Shown one piece after another: positions 8,129 through 17,446 of a stretch of DNA of 61,234 bases. The notes under the pieces were generated by a model. It searched no databases. It was not told where the DNA came from and saw only the letters and a program-made list of their open reading frames with translations. This DNA comes from Verrucomicrobiota bacterium JB023 (GTDB taxonomy: Bacteria > Verrucomicrobiota > Verrucomicrobiia > Verrucomicrobiales > Akkermansiaceae). The stretch spans positions 1 through 61,234 of the forward strand of contig JAUTCR010000020.1 of NCBI GenBank assembly GCA_030673895.1. The letters are read 5' to 3'. Made by a program: the position numbers and the translations under genes. How positions within the stretch are numbered: the stretch's first letter is position 1; each line of letters starts with the position of its first letter.

Positions 8129-10108
8129 ATGAAACCACTCTTCCTCCTTTTTGCCTCACCGCTGGCGATTGCCTCCGAACCAACTCTCGCACCCTACTTC
8201 CAACTCAGCGGACATCGCGACGCCCAATCCGTTCTCCCGCTCGAGTCAACTCACGCTTCCGTTTCCATCGCCGGAACGATTGCCCAAGTCGAGCTTACCC
8301 AAACCTACACCAACGAGGGAGCCGTCCCCATCGATGCCTCCTACCTTTTCCCCGCTTCCACTCGCGCCGCCGTCCATGGAATGACGATGACAATCGGAGA
8401 CCGCACCATCACAGCTGAGATTCAGGAAAAGACGGAAGCAAAGAAGACCTTCGCCAAGGCCAAGTCCGAGAATAAGTCCGCGTCCCTACTCGAACAACAA
8501 CGCCCCAACCTATTCCAGATGTCTGTCGCCCGCATCCTCCCCGGTGATGAGATCACGGTCGTTCTCAACTACTCCGAGATGCTCATTCCGGAAGACAACA
8601 TCTACCAATTTGTCCTACCCACTACCTTCGGACCCCGCTACTCACAAGGCGGAGCACCCGAACCAACCCAGCCCGTCCCAAATCCATTTCTCACCGAAGG
8701 CCTCCCCTCACCAGCCTCCTTCACTGTCGACCTGTCCCTCTCCTCCGGGCTCCCGATTCAATCTGTCGATTCTCCCAGCCACCAGCTGACGGTCGATTAC
8801 TCTTCAGCGAACTCCGCCAAGCTCTCATGGCGGGGACAACCCCGGGACCCCGGAAACAATCGCGATCTCATCATCAACTACCAACTCGTCGATCATGCGA
8901 TTGAGAGTGGAATCCTTCTTCACCGGGACAAGAAAGAAAACTTTCTCAACATCACAGTGCAACCACCCGAACGAGTCACTCCAGCCAACATCCCGCCCCG
9001 TGACTATCTTTTTGTCATCGATGTCTCCGGCTCGATGGGTGGCTTCCCTCTCGATACTTCCAAGGAACTCATCAAGAACCTCGCCAGGAAGCTGCGCCCC
9101 ATCGACACCTTCAATCTCCTCTTCTTTGCGGGAAGCTCACAAACTCTCTTTCAAGAGCCCAAGCCTGCTACGAGAGAGAACGTAGAAGACGCGCTCAACT
9201 TCCTAAGCTCCCAGCAAGGAGGCGGAGGAACCGAGCTCACGGCCGCACTACGGAAAGCACTCAAACAGAAGCAGGCCAGAGAGGGCTCCCGCTCCATCCT
9301 CGTGATTACGGATGGATTCATCGATTTCGAGGCCAAGACCTTTGACCTGATTCGCCGGAATCTGTCCCGGGCCAACCTCTTCGCCTTCGGCATCGGCTCA
9401 AGTGTCAATCGACACTTGATTGAGGGGATGGCTGTCGCGGGAGATGGAGAGCCCTTTATCGTGACCAAGCCGAGCGAAGCCGAACGAGTGAGCCAGCAGT
9501 TCTGCGAAGCCATTTCTTCCCCAATCCTGACCGATATCAAGATCGAGACCCAAGGATGCCAAATCTCCGCTTGGGAACCAAACAAGCCAAGGGACCTTTT
9601 CGCCAATCGTCCTCTTTCCATCAACGCGAAATGGTCCGGGAGGCCTCAGGGCCAGATCACGATCAGTGGTCTCACCGGCAATGGCCAGCGTTGGAAGCAG
9701 ACCCTCGACTTGGCCGAAGCTGCCGAGAAAAATGGACTCCAACAACCAGCTCTCCGCCCTCTTTGGGCCAGGGAGCGGGTTCGACGACTTGCCGACTATG
9801 CCGGTCTCACCAAGGACCACGATCTCATTGGGGAAGTCACCAATCTAGGGCTCACCTATTCCATCCTCAGCCCTTGGACTTCCTTTGTTGCCGTCGATAC
9901 CATCTCCCGCCCTACCGACCAGGAACCTCAACTCGCCCATCAACCGAATCCTCTTCCTCAGGGAGTCTCCAATGCGGCGATGCCGAGCAGTAGCATCACC
10001 TCAAGCGGTGCGGCCGCGGTGGTCACCAACGGGAGCGTGCCGGAGCCCTCAACCGTTTCTCTCATCTTCATCACGCTTCTCTCGATCACCCTCCATCGTC
10101 GACGCTAA
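8129..10108 (+). CDS. VIT and VWA domain protein with PEP-CTERM anchor
   Basis: The 659-residue protein starts with a signal peptide (MKPLFLLFASPLAIAS). A VIT (vault/inter-alpha-trypsin) domain covers about residues 20-165, and a von Willebrand A domain about 290-460 with an intact MIDAS motif DVSGSMGG at 298-305. The C-terminus is a sorting tail: VPEPSTVSLIFITLLS at about 637-652, then HRRR. This is the PEP-CTERM arrangement of motif, hydrophobic helix and basic end. VIT-VWA proteins paired with a dedicated sorting enzyme are known (marine proteobacterial sortase system, XrtN system). Here the exosortase gene follows directly, so this is the likely substrate. The protein should be surface exposed and could bind ligands through its metal site. 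Confidence 0.93.
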   Translation: MKPLFLLFASPLAIASEPTLAPYFQLSGHRDAQSVLPLESTHASVSIAGTIAQVELTQTYTNEGAVPIDASYLFPASTRAAVHGMTMTIGDRTITAEIQEKTEAKKTFAKAKSENKSASLLEQQRPNLFQMSVARILPGDEITVVLNYSEMLIPEDNIYQFVLPTTFGPRYSQGGAPEPTQPVPNPFLTEGLPSPASFTVDLSLSSGLPIQSVDSPSHQLTVDYSSANSAKLSWRGQPRDPGNNRDLIINYQLVDHAIESGILLHRDKKENFLNITVQPPERVTPANIPPRDYLFVIDVSGSMGGFPLDTSKELIKNLARKLRPIDTFNLLFFAGSSQTLFQEPKPATRENVEDALNFLSSQQGGGGTELTAALRKALKQKQAREGSRSILVITDGFIDFEAKTFDLIRRNLSRANLFAFGIGSSVNRHLIEGMAVAGDGEPFIVTKPSEAERVSQQFCEAISSPILTDIKIETQGCQISAWEPNKPRDLFANRPLSINAKWSGRPQGQITISGLTGNGQRWKQTLDLAEAAEKNGLQQPALRPLWARERVRRLADYAGLTKDHDLIGEVTNLGLTYSILSPWTSFVAVDTISRPTDQEPQLAHQPNPLPQGVSNAAMPSSSITSSGAAAVVTNGSVPEPSTVSLIFITLLSITLHRRR

Positions 10109-10233
10109 AAATCCAGAGGCAACAGCAGAAGAACTAGCGTTCAATGGGAAAACGATCAGACCTAACAGACATTCGATTTCCCTCTCTCGCAGACTCACTC
10201 CCTTCCCCGCGAGCAAGAACACAACAACGCACG

Positions 10234-11046
10234 ATGGCCATGAATCCAGCTATCCCCGTCATCGCCTACCTCATCGCCCTTTGGCCCCAAGCCATCTGGT
10301 ATGTGCGCCGGTGCGGGGATGGCTCGGATGAACCTCTCGGCCTCCTCGCCCTGCTCACTACTCTCCTACTCATTCCAAGCACACGCAGTCACGTTCTAGC
10401 GAGTCCTTCATTGAAGCGCATTGCTCTCGCCCTCCTTTTGCTGACGGGCCTTGTCAGCTTCTTCTTGCCGCCACTGATCACATCCGCGGTCGCCCTTCTC
10501 TCCATCTCCTTTTATAGCGGGATCATCCGTAGTGCCGGTTATGCCAGCCTGCTTCTCCTCTCCCTCCCCCTTCTTGCCAGCCTCGACTTCTATCTCGCCT
10601 TTCCCCTGCGTCTGGGCGTGGCTATGGCCAGCCACACTTTGCTCTCGGTTCTTGGCTTTGAGGTCAGCCGTCACGGCACAAGTCTTCTCAGCGGAGGTCA
10701 CGAGGTCTCCGTGGATCCCCCATGCGCCGGTCTGCAGATGATGTGGTTCACTTGCTATCTCTTCTTCACGCTGGCCGCTCTCCACCGACTCTCCTGGGTT
10801 CAATTCCTCTGCCGTTTGCCGCAAGTTATGGCGCTAACAATGGGTGCCAATGTGGTCCGCGCCACCCTGCTCTTCTTCCCCGAGGCCCAACTCATCATGC
10901 TTCCTTCTTGGACGCATGAGGGGCTTGGGCTTCTCCTCCATGCCCTCGTCATCTTCACGCTCTACCGCATCACCTCAGTCAACCAACGATTAATCAAATG
11001 CTCCAACACACCCCCATCCTCCTTATCGGTGCCAGCCTCGGCATGA
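10234..11046 (+). CDS. Exosortase/archaeosortase family transpeptidase
   Basis: A 270-residue, very hydrophobic protein with about seven or eight membrane segments. The catalytic triad of the family is visible: Cys164 in PPCAGLQMM, Arg209 in ANVVRATLL and His228 in WTHEGLG. Exosortases cleave PEP-CTERM tails at the membrane and probably transfer the protein to another carrier. The frame is open upstream to an ATG at 10144, but those 30 residues are polar and unlike an exosortase, so I prefer the ATG at 10234. The upstream neighbour is a VIT/VWA PEP-CTERM protein and the downstream neighbour an EpsI-like protein, which supports a dedicated system. I cannot name the Xrt subtype. Confidence 0.9.
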   Translation: MAMNPAIPVIAYLIALWPQAIWYVRRCGDGSDEPLGLLALLTTLLLIPSTRSHVLASPSLKRIALALLLLTGLVSFFLPPLITSAVALLSISFYSGIIRSAGYASLLLLSLPLLASLDFYLAFPLRLGVAMASHTLLSVLGFEVSRHGTSLLSGGHEVSVDPPCAGLQMMWFTCYLFFTLAALHRLSWVQFLCRLPQVMALTMGANVVRATLLFFPEAQLIMLPSWTHEGLGLLLHALVIFTLYRITSVNQRLIKCSNTPPSSLSVPASA

Positions 11047-11510
11047 TCCAAGGGATCCGCCATCTCCAGCAAAGGGACATCGCCGTAATTGACCAGCCTG
11101 GCGAGTGGCCGACTCACTTCGAGGGTTCCACCTTGCATCGCATCCCGGCCAGCAAATTCGAACAACGTTTCGGAGCCAACTTTCCCGGGGAGATTGCTAG
11201 CTTCTCGTCCGCGGGTAAGCAGATCATCCTCCGCCGGGTCACGCGAACCACCCGTCGGCTTCACCCCTCGGAGCATTGCCTACGTTCCTCGGGATACGAC
11301 ATCACCCCCATCGGGCACGACCCCGAAGGCTGGCTCTGCTACTATGCATCCCGTGGGGGCAAACGTCTGCACGTGAGAGAGCGCATCACCGAATCCTCGG
11401 GGGAACGCGTGTGGACCACACCCTCGAACTGGTTCTGGCATGCCACCTTCCATCCCCAGTCCGGTCCTTGGCTGGCGACCACCGTGATCACTCCACTCAA
11501 TTTCGAGTGA
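10998..11510 (+). CDS. EpsI-like exosortase-associated protein
   Basis: A 170-residue protein with one N-terminal membrane segment (about residues 5-20). The segment LHPSEHCLRSSGYDI near residue 90 resembles the HSPEVC...GW core of EpsI/DUF3485 proteins, which are commonly fused to or encoded beside exosortases. A second conserved-looking block lies around NWFWHATF near residue 147. The start at 10998 overlaps the exosortase by 49 bases and includes the only membrane segment. An alternative ATG at 11043 overlaps the exosortase stop as ATGA but would lose that segment. The 3' end overlaps the convergent ABC permease gene by 14 bases. Confidence 0.7.
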   Translation: MLQHTPILLIGASLGMIQGIRHLQQRDIAVIDQPGEWPTHFEGSTLHRIPASKFEQRFGANFPGEIASFSSAGKQIILRRVTRTTRRLHPSEHCLRSSGYDITPIGHDPEGWLCYYASRGGKRLHVRERITESSGERVWTTPSNWFWHATFHPQSGPWLATTVITPLNFE

Positions 11511-13152
11511 GGGAAAACGACCGGGATTTCTTTGGAATCGCTGTGACCAGGCTCCCCCTCCCTTGATGGTACGTCCAGCGGAGATAGGTCAGCCCTCCCA
11601 GGGTCAACACAATGTGGAAGGTGATGACCAATGGGAACCAGCCTCCGACCTCGATGCCTAGATAATGCATGCCTAGACCGACGACAATCGCCAGCGTCAG
11701 CAGGATGAGAGAGACTCGATAAAATGTCTTTGAGAGTTCCTTTTTCAACCAGCCATCCAGCCCGGAATGGAATCGCTCCACGTTCCCCCAGAGCTGGCTG
11801 CTCCACATCCAGATCCAGCGATTGAGTTCAAAGTAGCAGATGGCGAGAGCTGCCTTCCCTGCCCATTCCCCGAAAAACGAAGTTGAGTAGATGCATTGAT
11901 GAGCAAAAGCGAGAAGGGCGAGACGAGGAGGAAGGTGGAGAACGACGTCAACGAATGCCTCTTTGAGAAACATCACAAAGAGTGTTTTCTCCGAGATAGG
12001 AAAAGCCCCCAAAGCCGAAACACGCTTACCGCCGGGCAAGCTAAAATCGCGAAAGGCCATGTTTTTGACGCCGCTCTTTTGGCTCCCCCGAAGCAAGACC
12101 ATCAGCAGTGCGAGTGCCGGGAAGGAGGCCAAGCCCACGAGCCCGTTTTCAATGAGCACGGGCATACCTACCACATAGTAGAGAGGGACGAGGGCGAGAA
12201 AGGCCCCAAGGATCCGCCAGACCACTCGCTCATCCTTTTGATAAACGAGAAGATTCGCCAATTCCCTTTCTTGCGCGTTCCAGAGAAAGCAGGGTTTTGA
12301 GCGCTTCACGGGGTGAGAGTCATTCGTCGCAACCACCAGCTGGTCAGCCTTTTCATCCGCTACCGAAACCTCCTCTCCCCCTTTAGGCCGAGACTCAAGG
12401 GCAGGAAGGAGAGCTCTCCAAGAATAGAGCCGCTGCCGACGTTCCCAGAGAATGATCGTCAAGATGGTGAGAAAGAGAGGAACAAGCCAGCCCACCCAAC
12501 CCTGATCCAGCCAGCGGTGAGGTAAAGCACCATGCCATCGCGCGTAGTAGGGCTCAATCTGATTGAATGAAAGAACATGCCTTACCAGACTTTCCAATAC
12601 GAGAGCCACCCCAAGCAGGACCCCGGCCTTCTTCAACCAGTCTCCCGCCGTTCCCCAACGATAAAGCTGCCAAGTCACCGCGACGAACGGCACCGTCATC
12701 CAACCCAGAGCGCGGACCATGTATTCTCCCCCCTCCTTCGCAAAGAAAAAACAGGCCAATGCATAAGCAGCGACAAGCAACCAGGGAATCCCGCTCAATG
12801 AGTGCCACCAGACCTTTCTTCGTCCAATGGGCATCGGGGCAAGGACGAAACCATCCCGAGGTATGATGATTCCCCGACCGACCCAATCCGAAAGATATCC
12901 TCCTACGAAGAGACTCACCGCAAAGATAAAAAAATCAGCCTTTTCGGAGGTCCAGGATTGCGGAATCGACAAGAGAACCAGCCCCAGCCAAAGAGAAAAC
13001 AACGACGCAAAGAGAAAGTTAAAACCATCCAAGAGAGGCTTCACCCGGAGCCACTGCTGGTCCTCGCCCGGCACCCCTTTGGCTCGGATGGTCATCGCCC
13101 GCTGCAGGCGACGCTCCCGGGTGAAGTCACGTAAAAGCCAACGTGCGTTCAT
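11497..13152 (-). CDS. ABC exporter membrane subunit
   Basis: A 551-residue integral membrane protein with roughly ten hydrophobic segments (for example FLFASLFSLWLGLVLLSI and ILGAFLALVPLYYVVGM). A polar loop lies in the middle. The ATG at 13152 is one base from the stop of the upstream ATPase gene, so the two are translationally coupled and form an ABC-2-like export system. No substrate can be inferred. The ATPase belongs to the drug/bacteriocin/lipid exporter type by its sequence, not the importer type, and no binding protein gene is nearby. Confidence 0.8.
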   Translation of the reverse strand: MNARWLLRDFTRERRLQRAMTIRAKGVPGEDQQWLRVKPLLDGFNFLFASLFSLWLGLVLLSIPQSWTSEKADFFIFAVSLFVGGYLSDWVGRGIIIPRDGFVLAPMPIGRRKVWWHSLSGIPWLLVAAYALACFFFAKEGGEYMVRALGWMTVPFVAVTWQLYRWGTAGDWLKKAGVLLGVALVLESLVRHVLSFNQIEPYYARWHGALPHRWLDQGWVGWLVPLFLTILTIILWERRQRLYSWRALLPALESRPKGGEEVSVADEKADQLVVATNDSHPVKRSKPCFLWNAQERELANLLVYQKDERVVWRILGAFLALVPLYYVVGMPVLIENGLVGLASFPALALLMVLLRGSQKSGVKNMAFRDFSLPGGKRVSALGAFPISEKTLFVMFLKEAFVDVVLHLPPRLALLAFAHQCIYSTSFFGEWAGKAALAICYFELNRWIWMWSSQLWGNVERFHSGLDGWLKKELSKTFYRVSLILLTLAIVVGLGMHYLGIEVGGWFPLVITFHIVLTLGGLTYLRWTYHQGRGSLVTAIPKKSRSFSLTRN

Positions 13153-13153
13153 C

Positions 13154-13879
13154 TTAGTCGTCGAGGAGAACCTCCAGATAGGGATTGCCGGCGCGGGCCG
13201 CTTCCTCCAGGCCATTGACAGGTCCATCGTGCATCATCACCCCGCCGGAAATGACGGTCACCCGATGGGCGAAGTCCCGGACCATCTCGATCATCTGAGT
13301 GGTGTAGATGACCACCCGACCCTGCTCCACCTTCTGGCGGACAAGCTGCCGGAAGGCTTTCATTCCCATCGCGTCCATACCGGAAGCAAAGGGCTCATCA
13401 AGTAGCCAGATAGGCGGGTCAATCGCTGCTAATGCAGCGAGGGCCACCTTGTAACGTTGTCCCCGGGAGAGAGTGGCAACAGGTTTGTAGCGCAGATGCA
13501 GGACGCCAAAGCGGTCCATCCATTCTGCGGCGTTCGATTCCCGATCAGGGCTGACTTTCCATAGCCCCATCATCGTCGCAATATTCTGGATGGCGCTCAT
13601 CTCAGGAAACAAGGCGGGCTCGTCTCCCAAAAAATAAAGCTCGCGGCGGAGGGCCACGGCATCACGCTTTAGCTCCTCACCAGCGATCCGCACCGAGCCG
13701 TGTTCTTGCCCCGTCAGGGCCGCAATGGTTCGTAGCAAGGTGGTCTTGCCCGCCCCATTGATCCCCATCAGGGCGACCAGCTCCCCGGGATACAGGGTCC
13801 AGTTGATGCCAGCCAAGACATCCTGCTTCCCATAGCGCTTCCAGATGTCCTTTAATTCGACAGGCGGAACCTCACTCAT
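13154..13879 (-). CDS. ABC transporter ATP-binding protein, exporter type
   Basis: A 241-residue ATPase with Walker A GINGAGKTT near residue 38, the signature LSRGQ near 139, and Walker B IWLLDEPF near 156. A switch histidine is not obvious: the usual H-loop position reads IYTTQMIEM, so glutamine stands where histidine is common. The order ATPase then permease, with one base between them, shows a transporter operon. It drives export by the partner at 11497-13152. The EEP hydrolase gene upstream on the same strand ends 12 bases before this start, so it may be co-transcribed. Confidence 0.92.
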   Translation of the reverse strand: MSEVPPVELKDIWKRYGKQDVLAGINWTLYPGELVALMGINGAGKTTLLRTIAALTGQEHGSVRIAGEELKRDAVALRRELYFLGDEPALFPEMSAIQNIATMMGLWKVSPDRESNAAEWMDRFGVLHLRYKPVATLSRGQRYKVALAALAAIDPPIWLLDEPFASGMDAMGMKAFRQLVRQKVEQGRVVIYTTQMIEMVRDFAHRVTVISGGVMMHDGPVNGLEEAARAGNPYLEVLLDD

Positions 13880-13891
13880 CTTACGATAGTC

Positions 13892-14761
13892 CTAGTGGTT
13901 CAAGGTCACCTCGATCACGACAGGAAAGTGGTCCGACGGAACCCGCGCCCGGGATTCTCCCCCGAGCTCGTCCATGCTCCGGTAAGTATCCGTGAGAATG
14001 CCATAACGATGCACCGTGAAATGCTCGCTCACAAAGAGATGGTCAATGCGGGAAGCTGAATCGGAATCCGGGTCAAAGCCGTTGAAGGTGCCGACGCGAG
14101 CAAGCTTGACTGGGGCCAGTTCGAACGAATCCCGCAGCCGTTCCGAACGCTGCAAGGTGAAGTAAGCCTGGCTCTCTTCTGTCGCATTGAAGTCGCCTAA
14201 CAGAACGACCGGACCTTCACCTGCGATGGCATCAATTTTTTCTAATAAGAGCTTAGCGCTCTCCTCCCGGGCCTGCTGTCCCCGGTGGTCGAAATGGATA
14301 TTGAAAATGAAGAAGGAGCCACCTGCCCGTCGCTGCAGCTTGGCCCAAGTGCAGATGCGGGGAAGAGCCGCATCCCATCCCTTGGAGAGCTGGTCCGGGG
14401 TCTCCGAAAGCCAGAAGAACCCCGAGTCCTCCAATTGGTAGCGGCTCGTGCGATAGAAGATGCCAACATGCTCACCTTTCTCCCGGCCATCATCTCGACC
14501 AAAGGAAACCAGCTCGAACTCCTCCAGAGCTGAGGCAAGGTCGCTCATTTGCTTCGAAAGCCCTTCCTGCGTGCCGACGACATCAAAGGCATGAAAAAGG
14601 ATTTGCTCGGAGATGACGTCCTTTCGCTGCTCCCAACCATTTCCAGCCTGCGCGTCACGCTCGTTTTGGTAACGTAGGTTATACGTTGCTATCTTATCTG
14701 CATTCACCGAATGAACAGATAGATAGGCAAAAACGAAGAAAAGAGCGATCAGGGATTTCAT
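13892..14761 (-). CDS. Secreted endonuclease/exonuclease/phosphatase family protein
   Basis: The 289-residue protein has a signal peptide (MKSLIALFFVFAYLSVHSVNA) and the EEP fold motifs in order: TYNLRY, GTQEGL, NIHFDHRG, LLGDFNATE and SDHFPVV at the C-terminus. These carry the metal-binding Asn and Glu, the catalytic Asp and the final His of the DNase I-like superfamily. Exported members act on nucleic acids or on phosphoesters such as inositol phosphates and sphingomyelin; sequence alone does not decide. The start at 14761 is the Met that begins the signal peptide; the frame is open 13 codons further. Confidence 0.87.
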   Translation of the reverse strand: MKSLIALFFVFAYLSVHSVNADKIATYNLRYQNERDAQAGNGWEQRKDVISEQILFHAFDVVGTQEGLSKQMSDLASALEEFELVSFGRDDGREKGEHVGIFYRTSRYQLEDSGFFWLSETPDQLSKGWDAALPRICTWAKLQRRAGGSFFIFNIHFDHRGQQAREESAKLLLEKIDAIAGEGPVVLLGDFNATEESQAYFTLQRSERLRDSFELAPVKLARVGTFNGFDPDSDSASRIDHLFVSEHFTVHRYGILTDTYRSMDELGGESRARVPSDHFPVVIEVTLNH

Positions 14762-14778
14762 GAAGGAGGGAAATGAAG

Positions 14779-14806
14779 CGGCTCTTCCTCTCACGAGCAA
14801 GAGCCG
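14779..14806 (-). terminator. Probable end of the sugar cluster transcript
   Basis: CGGCTCTT at 14779-14786 pairs with AAGAGCCG at 14799-14806 across a 12-base loop. On the minus strand the stem is followed by CTTCATTTCC, only moderately T-rich. It sits just after the last gene of the minus-strand sugar cluster. Confidence 0.5.
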
Positions 14807-14842
14807 ACCTCCTTGGCACTGATTGCCTTTCTAATGAGCCTC

Positions 14843-17392
14843 CTAGTTCAAGGTAATGGAGTAGAAGGCCTTGAAGCCGTCTGCGGTCGTTTTCGGCAAG
14901 TCCTCCGAGATGAATTGATAGACCCGATTGTCCTCGCCGAGCGGAAGCTCCGTCACGGTGAGGCGCAATTCATCTTTCTCCTCATTCAACTGAACAGAGG
15001 CGATTGGCGTATCGACCTTATCCATCTCCGGAGAGCCATACTTCGGACTATCAAGGTAGGCCCAAGAGGACAGCTGAATGGCCTCCGCCTCTGGCACAGA
15101 GGTAAGGGGTTGGGCAAAGGAGAAGATGAATTCATCTCCATCCCGGGTCAGGTCCAGTAGCTGGTTAGCAATGGGTTCATCGGTGCGCGTGACGCGGACC
15201 AGCCCATCTTCTTTCCCTCCCTGGGCGCGCCAGCCGCGACCAGTCTGGCCAATGTAGAAGCCTCCATCGTTGGCAAAGAGCAGGCGCATTGCTCCAGAAT
15301 CGAAGCCCTGCGCGAAGGGAATGAGCGCTGCCTCGAAGTTCTCTTGGGGGAGAATGCGGAAGACCTGCGAGAGGGTCTGGTCTCCGACGAACATTTGCCC
15401 GGCGTAGAGCGCAAAGTTCCCCTCCTCCGGAGCCCACACGGGGCTGCCGGGAGCGTTGGCGAGATGCGAGTGAGCCATCAGGGCGAGGGCTTTCTCCTTA
15501 CCCTCCTTCACCTGATCCCACTTGATATCGGCGGACGCTGGCGTCTTGCCCGGTAGATCAATCAAACCCGAGGGGTGGCCATAGAACTTGTCTTTCTCGA
15601 GCACGAACAACTTGGAGGTGCCGACGTATTCCCCCTGGTTCTCGGTGTAGTAGATTTTGCCGTCGGGACCAGTGGCCAGTCCGGCCGGGCTACGCAAGCC
15701 GCTGGCGAAGGGGGTCATCTGGCCCTCGGGAGAGATCTGCAAGGACCATCCCCGCAATCCACCCTGGGTGCCCATGTAGCGGCCATCGGCAGTATAGTTA
15801 CTCGGGTTGTCATTGCGGTGCCCCAAGTTGGTCTGCACGTAGTAGTTGCCCGCCGCATCCTTGGCCGGACCGTGCAGATACTCGTGATAGTTGTGGGTGA
15901 AGAGGTAATCGTCATTGATGGTCTCGAAGAACTCGAACCAGCCGTCACCATCCCGATCCCGCAGGCGGGTCAATTCCGGCTTCTGAGCGACGACGATGGA
16001 TCCATCATCCTCCACGATGAGGCCCAAGGCATCGAGCAAGCCATCGGCGACTTGCTGCCAGGAGCCTTCCTTGAGACGCCAAATGCCACTATTACGGGTC
16101 GAGATGAGCAAGGAGCCATCCTCGTCTTCGTCCATACCGAGAGGCTCGAACAATTGCACCCGGCCATGAGGGTCGAGCGGCGGTTGAATGGTTTCGGCAG
16201 AGAAACCTTTTGGCAACCAGGCCGACGGAGTGGAGGTCTTGGCCGGCTGCGGCCCTGAGAGGGTTTCCGCCTTCCAAGGGCGCCAAGCTGGCTGAACAGG
16301 AAGCTGGAAGGTCAGCTCGGCAGGAAACTCCGACACCGTCCAATCCTCACTCTCACCCCGGATGAGGGAGGAGAGGCGGAAGGTCTGCGGCTGGGTGAGC
16401 TCCCCATCCAGAGTGATGGTGGCCTGTCCCTCAGCCGAGACCTCGAATTGCAGGCCGATCAAGTTCTCACCCACCTGATAGTAGAAGACAGGAACCCGAG
16501 CTTGCTTGTAGCCGAGGAAGTCGGCATCCGAGGCAGCCAACTGGTCAAGAAAGTCGTTCGCCCCATTCATATTGGCGACGATTTGTTCCTCATCCTCTGG
16601 AGCGGGTGACTTGAAGGAGAGATCAACCGGCTTCTTCGTTGCCGGATCGAGCGGCGCGAGGAGAGACTCCGCGAGTTCGATCTCTTTCGCCTGTTCACCG
16701 ATGCGGGAGAGCTTGCTCGCGCGGCCTTTCAGCTCTTGCTCGATATTGAGGAAGCCTCCCCACCAGATTCGCTCCACCGAGAGCGTGCGGGGATCAAAGC
16801 TGTAGTTGAAGCCATTGGGCATGCCGACATGCACTGCCCGGGCGGAGACTTCCGGCAAACGGGCTCGGAAGATCCGGGTCCGCTCCGTGACGAGAATTTC
16901 CGCTGGATCAGTGAGGGCCGTCTTGGCCGCCGCCGGCTTCGCCTTCTCGGCCATCACCACCTTGGGTCCGGCATTCTCTTCCTCATTTAGAGTCAGCAGA
17001 TAATGATAGATCGCCTCGACCTTTTGCTTGGGAAGCACCTTCTCATCATAAGGCGGCATCACTGGCAGGTAGGGCTCGCCGGCCTTCTCGCCCGTCTTCA
17101 TGATGGCGAGGTCGGCGGTGGGATCGCGCAAGGAGTCGGTGAGATACTTCAGATCCGCGGGCACGTCATGGCGCGCATCGCCCCCCTGGACCTTGTGCTT
17201 GATCGGGTCTTTCTGAAAGACGCCGAACAGCCCGGGGCCGGTCTTGAAGGACGGGTCGTCCTTCATCAAGGCATGACATTCCGAACAGCCAAGTCCGTGA
17301 AAGGTCTCTTGGCCGAGGCGGACAAGGTCGATCTTTTCTGCCCGGGCCGTGGCGGCCGCGAGACTGAGAAAGAGGAGGGTCGATAATCGCAT
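14843..17392 (-). CDS. Cytochrome c domain fused to a beta-propeller dehydrogenase-like domain
   Basis: An 849-residue exported protein. After the signal peptide (residues 1-18) comes a class I cytochrome c domain with CSECH at 36-40 and a likely axial methionine in LPVMPPYDE. A linker and beta-rich region follow to about 370. The rest is a six-bladed propeller of the glucose/sorbosone dehydrogenase kind (DRDGDGWFEFFE, SPAGLATGPDGKIYYTENQG). Proteins of this layout are thought to oxidise sugars and pass electrons to the heme; the exact cofactor is not visible. It is the last gene of a cluster with DUF1080 and Gfo/Idh/MocA proteins, which supports a periplasmic oxidation step in glycoside use. 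Confidence 0.85.
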   Translation of the reverse strand: MRLSTLLFLSLAAATARAEKIDLVRLGQETFHGLGCSECHALMKDDPSFKTGPGLFGVFQKDPIKHKVQGGDARHDVPADLKYLTDSLRDPTADLAIMKTGEKAGEPYLPVMPPYDEKVLPKQKVEAIYHYLLTLNEEENAGPKVVMAEKAKPAAAKTALTDPAEILVTERTRIFRARLPEVSARAVHVGMPNGFNYSFDPRTLSVERIWWGGFLNIEQELKGRASKLSRIGEQAKEIELAESLLAPLDPATKKPVDLSFKSPAPEDEEQIVANMNGANDFLDQLAASDADFLGYKQARVPVFYYQVGENLIGLQFEVSAEGQATITLDGELTQPQTFRLSSLIRGESEDWTVSEFPAELTFQLPVQPAWRPWKAETLSGPQPAKTSTPSAWLPKGFSAETIQPPLDPHGRVQLFEPLGMDEDEDGSLLISTRNSGIWRLKEGSWQQVADGLLDALGLIVEDDGSIVVAQKPELTRLRDRDGDGWFEFFETINDDYLFTHNYHEYLHGPAKDAAGNYYVQTNLGHRNDNPSNYTADGRYMGTQGGLRGWSLQISPEGQMTPFASGLRSPAGLATGPDGKIYYTENQGEYVGTSKLFVLEKDKFYGHPSGLIDLPGKTPASADIKWDQVKEGKEKALALMAHSHLANAPGSPVWAPEEGNFALYAGQMFVGDQTLSQVFRILPQENFEAALIPFAQGFDSGAMRLLFANDGGFYIGQTGRGWRAQGGKEDGLVRVTRTDEPIANQLLDLTRDGDEFIFSFAQPLTSVPEAEAIQLSSWAYLDSPKYGSPEMDKVDTPIASVQLNEEKDELRLTVTELPLGEDNRVYQFISEDLPKTTADGFKAFYSITLN

Positions 17393-17446
17393 AAGTCGTG
17401 AAAATAATTGGGTCGTCGCCGAATAATTCCAGCGGAAGGGAGTGCT

